Below are positions 27,595-37,005 of a DNA stretch of 64,000 bases, in pieces; position 1 is the first letter of the stretch; each line of letters starts with the position of its first letter. Made by a program: the position numbers and the translations under genes. The notes under the pieces were generated by a model. It was not told the DNA's origin. It saw only the letters and a program-made list of their open reading frames with translations, and did not search any database. Source of the DNA: JAPOXK01 sp965220315 (GTDB lineage Bacteria; Chloroflexota; Dehalococcoidia; Bin125). The stretch is taken from contig CBDCPP010000002.1 of NCBI GenBank assembly GCA_965220315.1, positions 434,001 to 498,000 on the forward strand. Reading direction: 5' to 3'.

Positions 27595-28623
27595 ATGGAG
27601 ATCGGGATGTACGCGCCCACGCACGGCATCGGCCTGCGCGACGACGAGAACTTCTTCGCGCAGAGCATCTCAGCCATCGAGATGCAGCCTGTCCGCATCG
27701 CGCAGATGGCCGAGCGCATCGGTATGCACTCCATGTGGTTCCCGGACCACGTTTGCATGCCCATTAGCTCCACGAGCGGCCATGTCGCCAACGAGTCTCG
27801 CGCCCGCGCCTATGAGCCTTCCCACAACCTCGTCGACGCGGCCGTCGCCATGGGCGCTGTCGCCGCTGGCACCAGCCGCATCCGCCTTGGCACCTCCGTC
27901 CTCATCGCACCCTATCGTGGCCCTCTCAACGACGCTCGCCAATTCGCCAGCGTCGATGTCCTCTCCGCCGGTCGCCTCATCTTGGGCGTCGGCGCCGGCT
28001 GGCTCGAAGAGGAATTCGATGCGCTCGGGCTTGACTACAAAGCCCGTGGCGCTCAAACGGAGGAGTGCATCGAGATCTATAAGCGCTCCTGGACGGACGA
28101 CGTGGTCGCTTTTCATGGCGACCACTACAACTTCGACGATCTCTCTATGGATCCCAAGCCCGTGCAGCAACCCCGTCCGCCCATCGTTTTCGGCAGCGTG
28201 GTCCCCGCTGGCGCGCGCCGCGCCGCACAGCTCTGTGACGGTTTCTATCCGATCTTCCTCGACCCCGGCGCCGACCCCCATCGCTTCGCCCCTCTTCAAG
28301 GCATCATCCGCAGCGAGCTCGACGCGGCCAAGAAGGACCCGGGCGAGTTTTCCATGCTGTGCATCTCTTCGGCTCAGATCACGGACGCCGATCACGCCGA
28401 ATCGACACGCAGCCCGCGCAAGATCTGCACCGGCACTGCCGAGCAGATCCTTGAGGATCTGCAGCGCTTCGCCGACGCTGGTTACAGTCTCGTTGTCTTC
28501 ATCTTTGACTGCCCCTCCGGCGAGATGGCCGAGCTGCGGGAGCAGATCGAGCGCGTCGGCGCCGACGTCATGCCGGCTGCGCGCGAGATCAGGGTTGCCG
28601 GCGAGTGGAAAAAGACCGTCTAA
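27595..28623 (+). CDS. Luciferase-like (LLM class) F420/FMN-dependent oxidoreductase, tandem copy 1
   Basis: A TIM-barrel LLM-class flavin enzyme of 342 residues. The N-terminal MEIGMYAPTHGIG, WFPDHVCMP, the phosphate-binding stretch GRLILGVGAGWLEEEFDALGL and SMDPKPVQQPRPPIVFG are hallmarks. Members use F420 or FMN for oxidation or monooxygenation of small organic molecules. GGAAAGGA at 27582-27589 supports the ATG at 27595 rather than a start at 27577. It is the first of three tandem copies that differ mainly in loops near the N-terminus and in a C-terminal region, where substrate specificity usually lies. Confidence 0.92.
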   Translation: MEIGMYAPTHGIGLRDDENFFAQSISAIEMQPVRIAQMAERIGMHSMWFPDHVCMPISSTSGHVANESRARAYEPSHNLVDAAVAMGAVAAGTSRIRLGTSVLIAPYRGPLNDARQFASVDVLSAGRLILGVGAGWLEEEFDALGLDYKARGAQTEECIEIYKRSWTDDVVAFHGDHYNFDDLSMDPKPVQQPRPPIVFGSVVPAGARRAAQLCDGFYPIFLDPGADPHRFAPLQGIIRSELDAAKKDPGEFSMLCISSAQITDADHAESTRSPRKICTGTAEQILEDLQRFADAGYSLVVFIFDCPSGEMAELREQIERVGADVMPAAREIRVAGEWKKTV

Positions 28624-28674
28624 GCGAGCCGCGCGGGGAGTACCCGCTGGCCCACGGAGAGGACCACGATCCCA

Positions 28675-29727
28675 ATGGAAATCGCCCTGTTCATGAACAC
28701 CCATGGTCTTGGCCGCCGTGACGACCATGACTGGTTCCTGCAGCCCACCCCCGCCACCGAGCTGCGCCCGGTCCAGATCGCCCAGCGCGCCGAGCGCCAC
28801 GGATTTCACTCGCTCTGGTTCTCCGACCACGTCACGCTCCCCCTGACCTCCGAGAGCGGTCACGTGGCCAATCCCGAGAGCCGCACCCGTGCGTATCCGC
28901 CCCGTCCCACCATGATGGACGGCGCCGTCGTCATGGGCGCCATCGCCGCCGCCACGGAGCGCATCAAGATGTCGCCCTCGGTGCTCATTGCGCCCTACCG
29001 CGGTCCCCTCAACGATGCCCGCCAGTTCGCCACGGTCGATATTCTCTCCAACGGCCGCCTCATCCTCGGCGTCGGCGCCGGCTGGGCCAAGGAAGAGTTC
29101 GACGCCCTCGGTTTGGACCATGACAGGCGCGGTGAGGCCACCGAGGAGTGCATCAAGATCTACAAGCGCTCCTGGATGGACGATGTTGTCAGCTTCCAGG
29201 GCAAGCACTACAGTTTCGAGAATCTTTCGATGGACCCCAAGCCCGTGCAGACGCCCCGCCCGCCCATCATCTTCGGCAGCATCTCCCCCGCCGGCGCGCG
29301 CCGCGCCGCGCGCTTCTGCGACGGGTTCTTCCCGATCTTCCTTGACCCCCATTCTGATCCCCAGCGATACGCGCGAGAGCAAGACATCATCCGCCGTGAA
29401 GCAGAAGCGCTGGACAAGGACCTCTCCGACTTCTGGATGATTGGCTGCCAAAGCACCCACATCACGGATCCGGATCACGAGGACGCTCGCCGGAGCCCGC
29501 GCTGGACAAACTCCGGTACCGCTGAGCAGATTCTCGAGGACCTCCAAGGCTTCGCCGCCGCCGGCTACGGTCTGATGATCCTTCACTTCGACTGCCCCTC
29601 TGGCTCCGTCGACGAACTCGAAGAACAGATCGACCGCGCTGCCGAGGCGATCCTCCCCGCTGCCAAGGACATCAAGGCTGCCGGTGAGTGGAAGCAGGAT
29701 TACGAGACGATCACGCCCCGGCTCTGA
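28675..29727 (+). CDS. Luciferase-like (LLM class) F420/FMN-dependent oxidoreductase, tandem copy 2
   Basis: A 350-residue LLM-class protein with MEIALFMNTHGLG, WFSDHVTLP, GRLILGVGAGWAKEEFDALGL and SMDPKPVQTPRPPIIFG. It is very similar to copies 1 and 3. GGAGAGGA lies about 9 nt before the ATG. The order of copies and the short gaps (51 and 37 bp) suggest one transcript from recent tandem duplication. Whether it uses FMN or F420 cannot be decided from sequence alone. Confidence 0.92.
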   Translation: MEIALFMNTHGLGRRDDHDWFLQPTPATELRPVQIAQRAERHGFHSLWFSDHVTLPLTSESGHVANPESRTRAYPPRPTMMDGAVVMGAIAAATERIKMSPSVLIAPYRGPLNDARQFATVDILSNGRLILGVGAGWAKEEFDALGLDHDRRGEATEECIKIYKRSWMDDVVSFQGKHYSFENLSMDPKPVQTPRPPIIFGSISPAGARRAARFCDGFFPIFLDPHSDPQRYAREQDIIRREAEALDKDLSDFWMIGCQSTHITDPDHEDARRSPRWTNSGTAEQILEDLQGFAAAGYGLMILHFDCPSGSVDELEEQIDRAAEAILPAAKDIKAAGEWKQDYETITPRL

Positions 29728-29764
29728 TCGAGCGTGGAGTGAACTCGTTACTCGGTAGCGCACG

Positions 29765-30790
29765 ATGGAACTCGCGCTCTTTGTTCCGACTCACGGTCTC
29801 GGCCAGCGAGACGAGCATGGCTGGCGCGTCCAATCCACGCCGGTCTCGGAGCTGCCTATCCTTGAGCTTGCGCAGCAGGCCGAGCGGCTGGGTTTCCACT
29901 CGCTTTGGTTCGGTGACAAGATCGCGCCCCCGGTCCTCGACGCGTATCCCTACCATGGCACCGCCGAGCTCGACGTCAGCGTCTACCCCGCTCACCCCAC
30001 CATCCTAGACGGTGCCGTCACCATGGGCGCTATCGCTGCCGTCACCGAACGCATCCGGCTCGCTTCTGCCGTCAATATCGCCCCTTACCGCGGTCCCCTC
30101 AACGATGCTCGCCAGTATGCCACTCTCGATCGCCTCTCCAATGGCCGTCTCATCATGGGTGTTGGTGCTGGCTGGCTGGCGGAAGAATTCGCCGCCCTTG
30201 GTCTTTCTCACAAGGATCGCGGCGCCATGACCGAAGAGTGCATCGAGATCTATAAGCGCGCTTGGCAGGACGACATCGTCTCTTTCCAGGGCCGCTTCTA
30301 CGATTTCGAGAACATCTCCATGGACCCCAAGCCGGTTCAGAAGCCTTACCCCCCGATCATCTTTGGCAGCACGGCCAAGCTCGGCGCGCGCCGCGCCGCG
30401 CGCCTCTGCGACGGCTTTTTCCCCGAGTTCATGAGCGCCTACCCGGACTTCCACCGCTTTGCCCCTCATCAAGACGCAATTCGCCGTGAGGCCGAACTCC
30501 TCGGTCGTGACCTCTCCGACTTCTGGATGATCTGCTGCCAAACCGTCTACATCACTGATCGGCCTTGGAGCAGGTCCCTCAAGCGCTTTACCTGTGCGGG
30601 CTCCGCCGACCAGATACTCGAAGATCTCGAGCGCTTCGCCGCCGCGGGCTTCGGCCTTGTCGCCTGCTATTTCGATTGCCCCTCGGGCACCGGCGCTGAG
30701 ATGGCCGAGCAGTTCGAACGGTTCGGCGCCCAAGTTATTCCCGCTGCCAAGGCCATCCAGGCCGCTGGTGAGTGGAAGCGCGACTACTAG
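29765..30790 (+). CDS. Luciferase-like (LLM class) F420/FMN-dependent oxidoreductase, tandem copy 3
   Basis: A 341-residue LLM-class protein: MELALFVPTHGLG, WFGDKIAPP (Lys for the usual His in the DHV motif), GRLIMGVGAGWLAEEFAALGL and SMDPKPVQKPYPPIIFG. The DHV to DKI change is in a strand that lines the flavin site, so chemistry or cofactor use may differ from copies 1 and 2. The ATG at 29765 has only a weak ribosome site. It is the last gene before the amidase group. Confidence 0.91.
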   Translation: MELALFVPTHGLGQRDEHGWRVQSTPVSELPILELAQQAERLGFHSLWFGDKIAPPVLDAYPYHGTAELDVSVYPAHPTILDGAVTMGAIAAVTERIRLASAVNIAPYRGPLNDARQYATLDRLSNGRLIMGVGAGWLAEEFAALGLSHKDRGAMTEECIEIYKRAWQDDIVSFQGRFYDFENISMDPKPVQKPYPPIIFGSTAKLGARRAARLCDGFFPEFMSAYPDFHRFAPHQDAIRREAELLGRDLSDFWMICCQTVYITDRPWSRSLKRFTCAGSADQILEDLERFAAAGFGLVACYFDCPSGTGAEMAEQFERFGAQVIPAAKAIQAAGEWKRDY

Positions 30791-30928
30791 CACTGCCAAC
30801 ACCGCTCCCGCTCCGCGACTCGCTATCCTGTTTCCCTCTGGCGAATCCATCGCTGGATCGCTAGCCTTGGGCCGCTCGTCGAACCGGCTTGAGGGATCCG
30901 AGCACGGCAGCTTCATAAGGAGGGGCAC

Positions 30929-31129
30929 ATGACACAGCTCACCACAAATCACGTGAAGGCCTTGGCCGAGGTGGCCGACCTCTCGATCACCGACGCTGAG
31001 GCCGAGACCCTGCGCGAAAGCCTGCAAGGCATGCTCGAAGCCTGGCGCACCATGCGCCCGGACGACTTCGACGACTGGGCTCCTGCGGATGTCTTCGTGC
31101 CCGACTGGGGTGATGCACCCAATGCCTAG
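30929..31129 (+). CDS. GatC/AtzG-like small amidase-associated subunit
   Basis: A 66-residue helical protein: two predicted helices (HVKALAEVADLS and AETLRESLQGMLEAWRTM) followed by a Pro-containing tail (WAPADVFVPDW). Length, layout and position resemble GatC, the small subunit that wraps the GatA amidase in the tRNA amidotransferase, and the AtzG-like subunits of other amidases. A perfect AAGGAGG ends about 5 nt before the ATG. Its last 8 nt overlap the next amidase start at 31122, so the two are coupled. Assignment rests on pattern and context, not strong identity. Confidence 0.6.
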   Translation: MTQLTTNHVKALAEVADLSITDAEAETLRESLQGMLEAWRTMRPDDFDDWAPADVFVPDWGDAPNA

Positions 31130-32546
31130 CAACGCTGAGACCCGCACCGTCAAATCCATCGCGGACGGCCTCGCCGAGCACGAGTTCTCCAGCCGCGAGA
31201 TCACCGAACTCTGCCTCAAGCAAACGGAACAAGTCGATTCCACCATCAAGGCCTACAAGGTGGTCGCCGCCGAAAGGGCGCGCATGGCCGCCGATGCTTC
31301 AGACGATCGTCGGCGCAACGGCCGCGCTCTCGGCGCTTTCGATGGCGTTCCCTTCGTGGCCAAGGACATCGTCGAAGTAGAAGGCGTCGTGACCACGGGC
31401 TCGTCGGACGTTCTCAAAGGCAACATTCCTACGCGCACGGCATCGACGGTCGAGCGTCTCAACGCGGCCGGTGGCGTGCTTTTAGGTAAGGTCAACACCC
31501 ACCAGTTCGCCTATGGCGTGCAGAGTCCGCCCACCCGCAACCCTTGGGACATGGAAACAGCCCGCGTCCCTGGTGGCTCCAGCGGCGGCACCGGCGCTGC
31601 GGTCGCGTCGGCTCAGGCCCCCTTCGGTCTCGGCACCGACACCGGCGGCTCTATCCGTATCCCCGCCTGCCTCAACGGCATCACTGGGCTCAAGGCGACC
31701 TACGGCCGCGTTCCCAAGGACGGCGTCTACATGCTCTCGTGGTCGCTCGACCACATCGGCCCGATGTGTTGGACGGCCGAAGACGCAGCGATCACGTTGA
31801 ACATCGTCGCCGGCTACGACGAGCGAGACCCTACCTGCGGCAAAGTCCCCACGGAGGACTACACCGCCGACCTCAACGGTGGGGTTCGGGGTCTCCGCAT
31901 CGGCGTGCCGACGAACTATTTCGTCAGCCATTTCTCCGGTGTGTCGAAGGCCTTCGATGAATCGGTCGCGACGCTTAAAGGGGCCGGCGCGGAGATCGTC
32001 CCGGTGACGATTCCGGAAGACGCCGAAGCCCTCCTGCAACCCGCCGGTTTCGCCATCGTCCTCGCGGAGTCGGCCGCCTGGCACGCGCCCCGTCTCCGTC
32101 GCCAGCAGGGCGACTACCAGCCCGATGTCGCCAGTTACCTTCAGGTTGGCGAGATCATGCTCGCCACCGATTACATCAATGCCCAGCGCTACCGCTCGCG
32201 CTTCAATGCCGAGATGAAATCGCTCTGGAACGGCAATCGCTTGGACGTCATGGTCACGCCCACCTTGGCTGTCACCGCCGCCCAGCACGGTCAGATGGAT
32301 TACCAAGCCAATGACGGCTTCGAGGAGACGCTCATGTCCGCCTCGATCCGCTGCACCTTCCCCTTCAATTTCACGGGCCAGCCAGCGCTTACCGTGCCCA
32401 ATGGCTTCGATGAGAAAGGTCTCCCCACGGGTCTCCAGATCATCGGTCGGCCCTGGGCAGATGCGCTTTGCCTGCGAGTGGGACACGCTTTCCAACAGGA
32501 AACCAACTTCCACGCCAAGCGCCCCGACCTTACGGTCAGCGCCTGA
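31122..32546 (+). CDS. Amidase signature family enzyme, tandem copy 1
   Basis: Amidase of 474 residues with the Ser-cisSer-Lys triad: Lys in PFVAKDIVE, cis-Ser in GGSSGGTGAAVA and nucleophile Ser in DTGGSIRIPA. It hydrolyses a carboxylic amide or a related C-N bond. The ATG at 31122 overlaps the end of the GatC-like gene; a second ATG at 31113 is possible. Conserved DYINAQRYRSRF and PFNFTGQPALTVP near the C-terminus are shared with the next four genes, showing duplication. Confidence 0.93.
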   Translation: MPSNAETRTVKSIADGLAEHEFSSREITELCLKQTEQVDSTIKAYKVVAAERARMAADASDDRRRNGRALGAFDGVPFVAKDIVEVEGVVTTGSSDVLKGNIPTRTASTVERLNAAGGVLLGKVNTHQFAYGVQSPPTRNPWDMETARVPGGSSGGTGAAVASAQAPFGLGTDTGGSIRIPACLNGITGLKATYGRVPKDGVYMLSWSLDHIGPMCWTAEDAAITLNIVAGYDERDPTCGKVPTEDYTADLNGGVRGLRIGVPTNYFVSHFSGVSKAFDESVATLKGAGAEIVPVTIPEDAEALLQPAGFAIVLAESAAWHAPRLRRQQGDYQPDVASYLQVGEIMLATDYINAQRYRSRFNAEMKSLWNGNRLDVMVTPTLAVTAAQHGQMDYQANDGFEETLMSASIRCTFPFNFTGQPALTVPNGFDEKGLPTGLQIIGRPWADALCLRVGHAFQQETNFHAKRPDLTVSA

Positions 32547-32650
32547 CCCGCGCAGCTGCAATGAGGATCGCCGCGCCGGGGCCCTAAGCTCCGGCGCGGT
32601 AAAGGAAGCACAGAAGGAAAGAAGCACAGAAGGAAAACGGAGACGCGGCC

Positions 32651-34054
32651 ATGCCGGACTTTCGCACCATCCACGAACTGGCAGCTGGACTGGCCGAAGG
32701 CGAGTACTCCAGTCGCGAGATCACCCAAGCTTCGCTCGATGAGGTCGCCGCCACTGATGGCGTGCTCAAAGCCTGGGTCGCCGTAGCGGCGGATCGCGCC
32801 CTTGCCGCCGCCGACGCTTCCGACAAGCGGCGCAAAGAAGGCAGGACGCTCGGACCGTTGGACGGCATCCCCTACGGTGCCAAAGATCTCTATGACACGG
32901 AAGGTGTCGAGACGCGCGCGTCATCGAAAGTCCTTGCCGGCCGTATGCCCGACCGCGACTGCACTGCCGTCGCCCGCCTCCGCGGCGCTGGGGCGGTACT
33001 CGTCGGTAAGACCAACACGCACGAGTTCGCTTATGGTGCCGCTACCCCGCCTACTTCGAACCCCTGGAATCTCAAGTACGTCCCAGGTGGATCAAGTGGT
33101 GGGACCGGTGCCGCCGTCGCCGCGGGCCAAGTTCCGTTTGGCCTTGGTACCGATACTGGGGGTTCGATCCGCATCCCGACCGCTTTCTGCGGCCTCTCTG
33201 GAATCAAGCCCACCTTTGGCCGTATCCCCAAAGACGGCGTCGCTGTGCTCTCTTGGTCGACCGACCACACTGGCCCGATGTGCCACGACATTGAGGATGT
33301 TGCCATTACGATGAACATCCTCGCTGGCCACGCTGAGCGCGACCCCAATTCCGGTCGCTTCCCCGTCCCGAATTACATGGCCGAGCTTCGCTCCGGGGTC
33401 AAAGGCGCCAAGTTCGGCGTCGCCAACAACTACTTCAAGACGCACATGCCCGATGTCCAAATCGCTTTCGATGCCGCCGTTGGTCAACTCGCCGATGCGG
33501 GTGCCGACATCGTCAACGTTGATGTGCCCGAGTCCATTGAAATGATCAAGCCTGCCGCCTTCGCGATCTGGCTCGCGGAGGGCACTGCCTACCACCAAGC
33601 CCGCTACCGCCGCCAGAAAGATCAGTACACCGAAGATGTCGCGGCACTGATCCTGCCGGGCGAGTTCATCCTTGGCACCGATTACATCAACGCGCGCCGC
33701 TTCCGCAGCCGCTTTAACCAAGAGATGCGCCAAATGTACGACCAAACCGGTATCCAGGCGCTCCTCACTCCCACCAACCCCGGCACTGCTTTCGGACAGG
33801 ATTGGACCGAGTACACGGCGCCGGATGGCTGGTCCGATGCGGTCCTCTCAACCGCGATTCACTTCACTTCGCCGTTCAATATGACCGGTCAGCCCGCTGT
33901 CACCGTTCCCAGCGGGTTCGACGCCAATAATCTGCCCTATGGCCTCCAGATCGTCGGTCGGCCCTGGGCAGACGACTTCTGCCTCCAGGTTGCCTACGCC
34001 TACCAGCAGGTGACCGATTGGCACCTGCGGCAGCCGGCGCCGGCCACTGGCTAG
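32651..34054 (+). CDS. Amidase signature family enzyme, tandem copy 2
   Basis: Amidase of 467 residues, triad Lys in YGAKDLYD, cis-Ser in GGSSGGTGAAVA, nucleophile Ser in DTGGSIRIPT. The C-terminal PFNMTGQPAVTVPSGF and DYINARRFRSRF mark it as a paralogue of the neighbours. GGAGA lies about 8 nt before the ATG. In place of the HxGPMCWTAEDA segment of its sisters it has HTGPMCHDIEDV, near the region that shapes the substrate pocket in this family, so specificity may differ. Confidence 0.93.
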   Translation: MPDFRTIHELAAGLAEGEYSSREITQASLDEVAATDGVLKAWVAVAADRALAAADASDKRRKEGRTLGPLDGIPYGAKDLYDTEGVETRASSKVLAGRMPDRDCTAVARLRGAGAVLVGKTNTHEFAYGAATPPTSNPWNLKYVPGGSSGGTGAAVAAGQVPFGLGTDTGGSIRIPTAFCGLSGIKPTFGRIPKDGVAVLSWSTDHTGPMCHDIEDVAITMNILAGHAERDPNSGRFPVPNYMAELRSGVKGAKFGVANNYFKTHMPDVQIAFDAAVGQLADAGADIVNVDVPESIEMIKPAAFAIWLAEGTAYHQARYRRQKDQYTEDVAALILPGEFILGTDYINARRFRSRFNQEMRQMYDQTGIQALLTPTNPGTAFGQDWTEYTAPDGWSDAVLSTAIHFTSPFNMTGQPAVTVPSGFDANNLPYGLQIVGRPWADDFCLQVAYAYQQVTDWHLRQPAPATG

Positions 34055-34109
34055 CGCAGGCGGCGCTGAAGCGCAGACCGCGAACTGGCGAGCGCGGAGC
34101 GAAAGCACC

Positions 34110-35534
34110 GTGATCCCGACGACCATCGCTGCGATCGCAACCGGGCTCGACCGCGGCGATTTCTCTGCGCGCGAAGTTGTAGAAGAGACCCTCCGCCGCA
34201 TTGCGTATTCCGACGACCAGATTCAAGCCTGGCTGCGGCTTTGTCCGGAACGTGCTCTTGAAGAGGCGGACGCCTCCGACATGCGACGCGCCCTGGGAGA
34301 ACGGCGCGGCGCACTCGATGGCATCCCGTTTGGTATCAAGGACATCATCGATACCGAGGGTGTCGAGACGACCTGTGCCTCGGATGTCCTCGCAGGCAAT
34401 GTCCCAACGGAGGACGCAAGCGCCGTCGCGCGCCTGCGCGCCGCGGGCGCCATCGCCGTCGGCAAAGTCAACACGCACGCCTTCGCTTATGGCGTCGTCT
34501 CCCCGCCCACTCATAACCCTTGGAACACCGGTCACATCCCTAGCGGCTCCAGCGGGGGCTCTGGCGCTGCCGTTGCTGCCACCCACGTTCCCCTCACGCT
34601 CGGCACCGATACCGGCTGCTCGATCCGCGCGCCCGCTGCGCTTTGCGGCATCACCGGCTTCAAGCCCACCTTTGGCCGCGTCCCGAAGGACGGTGTCGCC
34701 GTCCTCTGCTGGTCCCTCGATCACGTCGGTCCCATGTGCTGGACCGCCGAAGACGCCGCCATCGCGCTAAGCGCGCTGGCTGGCCGCAGCCTTCGCGATC
34801 CCACTTCTTCCCACCGCCCCACCGAAGATTTCACTCGCGAGTTCGGGCAGTCCATTGATGGCCTGCGCATCGGCATGCCTGGGGGGTACTTCACCAGCCA
34901 TTTCCCGGCCATCACTACTGCCGTCGAGGTTGCCGCCGACACCCTCGATCAACTGGGCGCGACGCTCTGCCCCATCGCCTCTGCTCCCACCGTCGGTGGT
35001 CTAACGCCGCACGTCCCCGGCCTCGCCATCCACTTCTCCGAGCCGCTGGCCTGGCACGCGAATCGCTTCTCCCGCCAGCGCGACGACTATCCCGAAGATG
35101 TCGCTACATTCCTCCAGCACGGCGCAGCCATGCTTGCCACCGACTACATTAACGCCCGGCGTTACCGCAGCCGCTTCAATCTCGAAATGCAACGCCTTTA
35201 CGAGCGCTATCAGATCGACATCATGATCATGCCCACGGTTCCCGTTACCGCTGGTGTCGTGGGCCAGGAAGACTACCGTTCTGCTGACGGGCTCGTCGAA
35301 GATCTCGTTTGGGCCTCGGTTCGTTGCGCCTTTCCCTTCAACATGACCGGCCAGCCCGCACTCACCGTTCCTTGTGGTTTCGATGATGCCGGTCTGCCTA
35401 TCGGCCTGCAGATCGTGGGCCGCCCTTGGGCCGAAGCGACCGTTCTTCGCGTTGGTCACGCATTCCAGCGCGCTACCGACTGGCACACTCGCCGGCCACC
35501 CATGGTGGAATCTGCCGCAGCTCGGTCTGCCTGA
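34110..35534 (+). CDS. Amidase signature family enzyme, tandem copy 3 (TGCS variant)
   Basis: Amidase of 474 residues, triad Lys in FGIKDIID, cis-Ser in SGSSGGSGAAVA and nucleophile Ser in DTGCSIRAPA. The Gly before the nucleophile in the usual TGGS is Cys, a rare change beside the oxyanion hole. The gene starts at GTG 34110 with a weak ribosome site (GCGAAAG). It lies 55 bp after copy 2 and 8 bp before copy 4, in one probable transcript. Confidence 0.92.
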   Translation: MIPTTIAAIATGLDRGDFSAREVVEETLRRIAYSDDQIQAWLRLCPERALEEADASDMRRALGERRGALDGIPFGIKDIIDTEGVETTCASDVLAGNVPTEDASAVARLRAAGAIAVGKVNTHAFAYGVVSPPTHNPWNTGHIPSGSSGGSGAAVAATHVPLTLGTDTGCSIRAPAALCGITGFKPTFGRVPKDGVAVLCWSLDHVGPMCWTAEDAAIALSALAGRSLRDPTSSHRPTEDFTREFGQSIDGLRIGMPGGYFTSHFPAITTAVEVAADTLDQLGATLCPIASAPTVGGLTPHVPGLAIHFSEPLAWHANRFSRQRDDYPEDVATFLQHGAAMLATDYINARRYRSRFNLEMQRLYERYQIDIMIMPTVPVTAGVVGQEDYRSADGLVEDLVWASVRCAFPFNMTGQPALTVPCGFDDAGLPIGLQIVGRPWAEATVLRVGHAFQRATDWHTRRPPMVESAAARSA

Positions 35535-35542
35535 GGGCGGTG

Positions 35543-36964
35543 ATGTCGACTCCACTCACCGTCGCTGCGATTGCCCGCTCCCTGGCCGCCGGTGAGTGCT
35601 CTGCCTTGGAAACCATCAACGCTTGCCTTGGCCGTATCGACCAAACCGACGTGCCCATCAAAGCCTGGAGCCGTCTCTGCGCCGATCGGGCGCGGCGTGA
35701 GGCTGCCGCCTCCGACGTACGCCGCGCCCGCGGCGCGGCGTACGGTCTCTTGGACGGTGTACCGTTCGGTGTCAAGGACATCATTGATACGGAGGGCGTC
35801 GAGACCACCTGCTCGACGGACCTCCTCGCTGGCAACGTTCCACAAACAGACGCGACAGTCGTCGCTCGCTTGCGCGCCGCTGGCGCCGTCATGCTCGGCA
35901 AGGTCAATACACAACCTTTCGCCTATGGCGTTACCACCCCACCGACTCGCAACCCTTGGAACCTGGATCATGTCCCCGGTGGATCCAGCGGCGGCTCTGG
36001 TGCTGCCGTCGCCGCGCGACAAGTTCCCTTCGCTCTCGGCACCGACACCGGCGGCTCCATCCGCATCCCCGCGGCACTGAATGGTGTCACTGGTCTCCGG
36101 CCTACTTTCGGCCGTGTACCCAAAGACCGCACGGCGGTCGTCGGCTACAGTCTCGACACCGTTGGTCCCCTCTGTCTCACCGCCGAAGATGCCGGTTTCG
36201 TCCTCAGCGTCATCGCTGGCTACACCCCCGATGACCCCAGCGCTGCCCGTGTTCCTACCACAGACTTCACCGCTGATCTGTCAGAGGCGGGCGATCCGCA
36301 ACCGCTGCAAGGCTTGCGTGTCGGTCTCATGGGTGGCTATTTCACCAGCCGTTTCCCCGATGTAACCGAAGCCATCCGCGCCGCCGCTGCCGTGCTGGAG
36401 CAACTGGGTGCGAGCGTGCGCGATATTCCTGCCCCCACCGTCGACGGCATCGCCCCGCATGTTCCTGGATTCGCCGTACGCATGCCGGAAGCTGCGGCCT
36501 GGCATGCTGGTCGCATTCGCAGGCAAGAGGCCGATTACCCGCCCATCACCGTCCGCTTGATTCGCCCCGGCGACTTCATCCTCGCTTCCGACTACATCAA
36601 TGGCCGCCGCTATCGTCGCCGCTACGGCGCCGTCATGCGTCGGCTCTACAACGACTTCGACGTCACGATCACTCCCACGGTCCCCGCTCCCGCGGTCCGC
36701 CAAGGCGAAACCCACTATCGCTCTCCGGATGGCTTCGAAGAGGAGCTTGTCTTCGGTACCATCCGCTGCACTTTCCCGTTCAGCCTTACCGGCCAGCCCG
36801 TTCTCACCGTGCCCTGTGGCTTCACCACCAACGCTCTCCCTGTCGGATTGCAGATCGCAGGCCGCCCTTGGGCGGAGGCCACCATCCTCCGCGTCGGCCA
36901 CGCATTTCAACACGCTACGGACTGGCACGACCGCTGCCCCCCCGCCGCAGCAGTGCTCGACTAG
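35543..36964 (+). CDS. Amidase signature family enzyme, tandem copy 4
   Basis: Amidase of 473 residues, triad Lys in FGVKDIID, cis-Ser in GGSSGGSGAAVA and nucleophile Ser in DTGGSIRIPA. GAGGGCGG just before the ATG at 35543, and alignment with the paralogues, decide that start; the frame is open further upstream inside copy 3. It is closest to copy 3 (VKDIIDTEGVETTC shared). The usual HxGPMCWT segment is DTVGPLCLT. Confidence 0.93.
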   Translation: MSTPLTVAAIARSLAAGECSALETINACLGRIDQTDVPIKAWSRLCADRARREAAASDVRRARGAAYGLLDGVPFGVKDIIDTEGVETTCSTDLLAGNVPQTDATVVARLRAAGAVMLGKVNTQPFAYGVTTPPTRNPWNLDHVPGGSSGGSGAAVAARQVPFALGTDTGGSIRIPAALNGVTGLRPTFGRVPKDRTAVVGYSLDTVGPLCLTAEDAGFVLSVIAGYTPDDPSAARVPTTDFTADLSEAGDPQPLQGLRVGLMGGYFTSRFPDVTEAIRAAAAVLEQLGASVRDIPAPTVDGIAPHVPGFAVRMPEAAAWHAGRIRRQEADYPPITVRLIRPGDFILASDYINGRRYRRRYGAVMRRLYNDFDVTITPTVPAPAVRQGETHYRSPDGFEEELVFGTIRCTFPFSLTGQPVLTVPCGFTTNALPVGLQIAGRPWAEATILRVGHAFQHATDWHDRCPPAAAVLD

Positions 36965-37005
36965 ACTGCTCCGCACCGTCGTTACCTCCGCACAGTGGAG
37001 CAATC

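Noticed and set aside
27670..29763. Very long minus-strand open frame (697 codons) opposite the LLM genes
   Set aside because: It is antisense to two conserved enzymes; its length follows from their C-ending codons, and its composition (Asp, Gly, Ala, Arg, Val rich) has no family motif.
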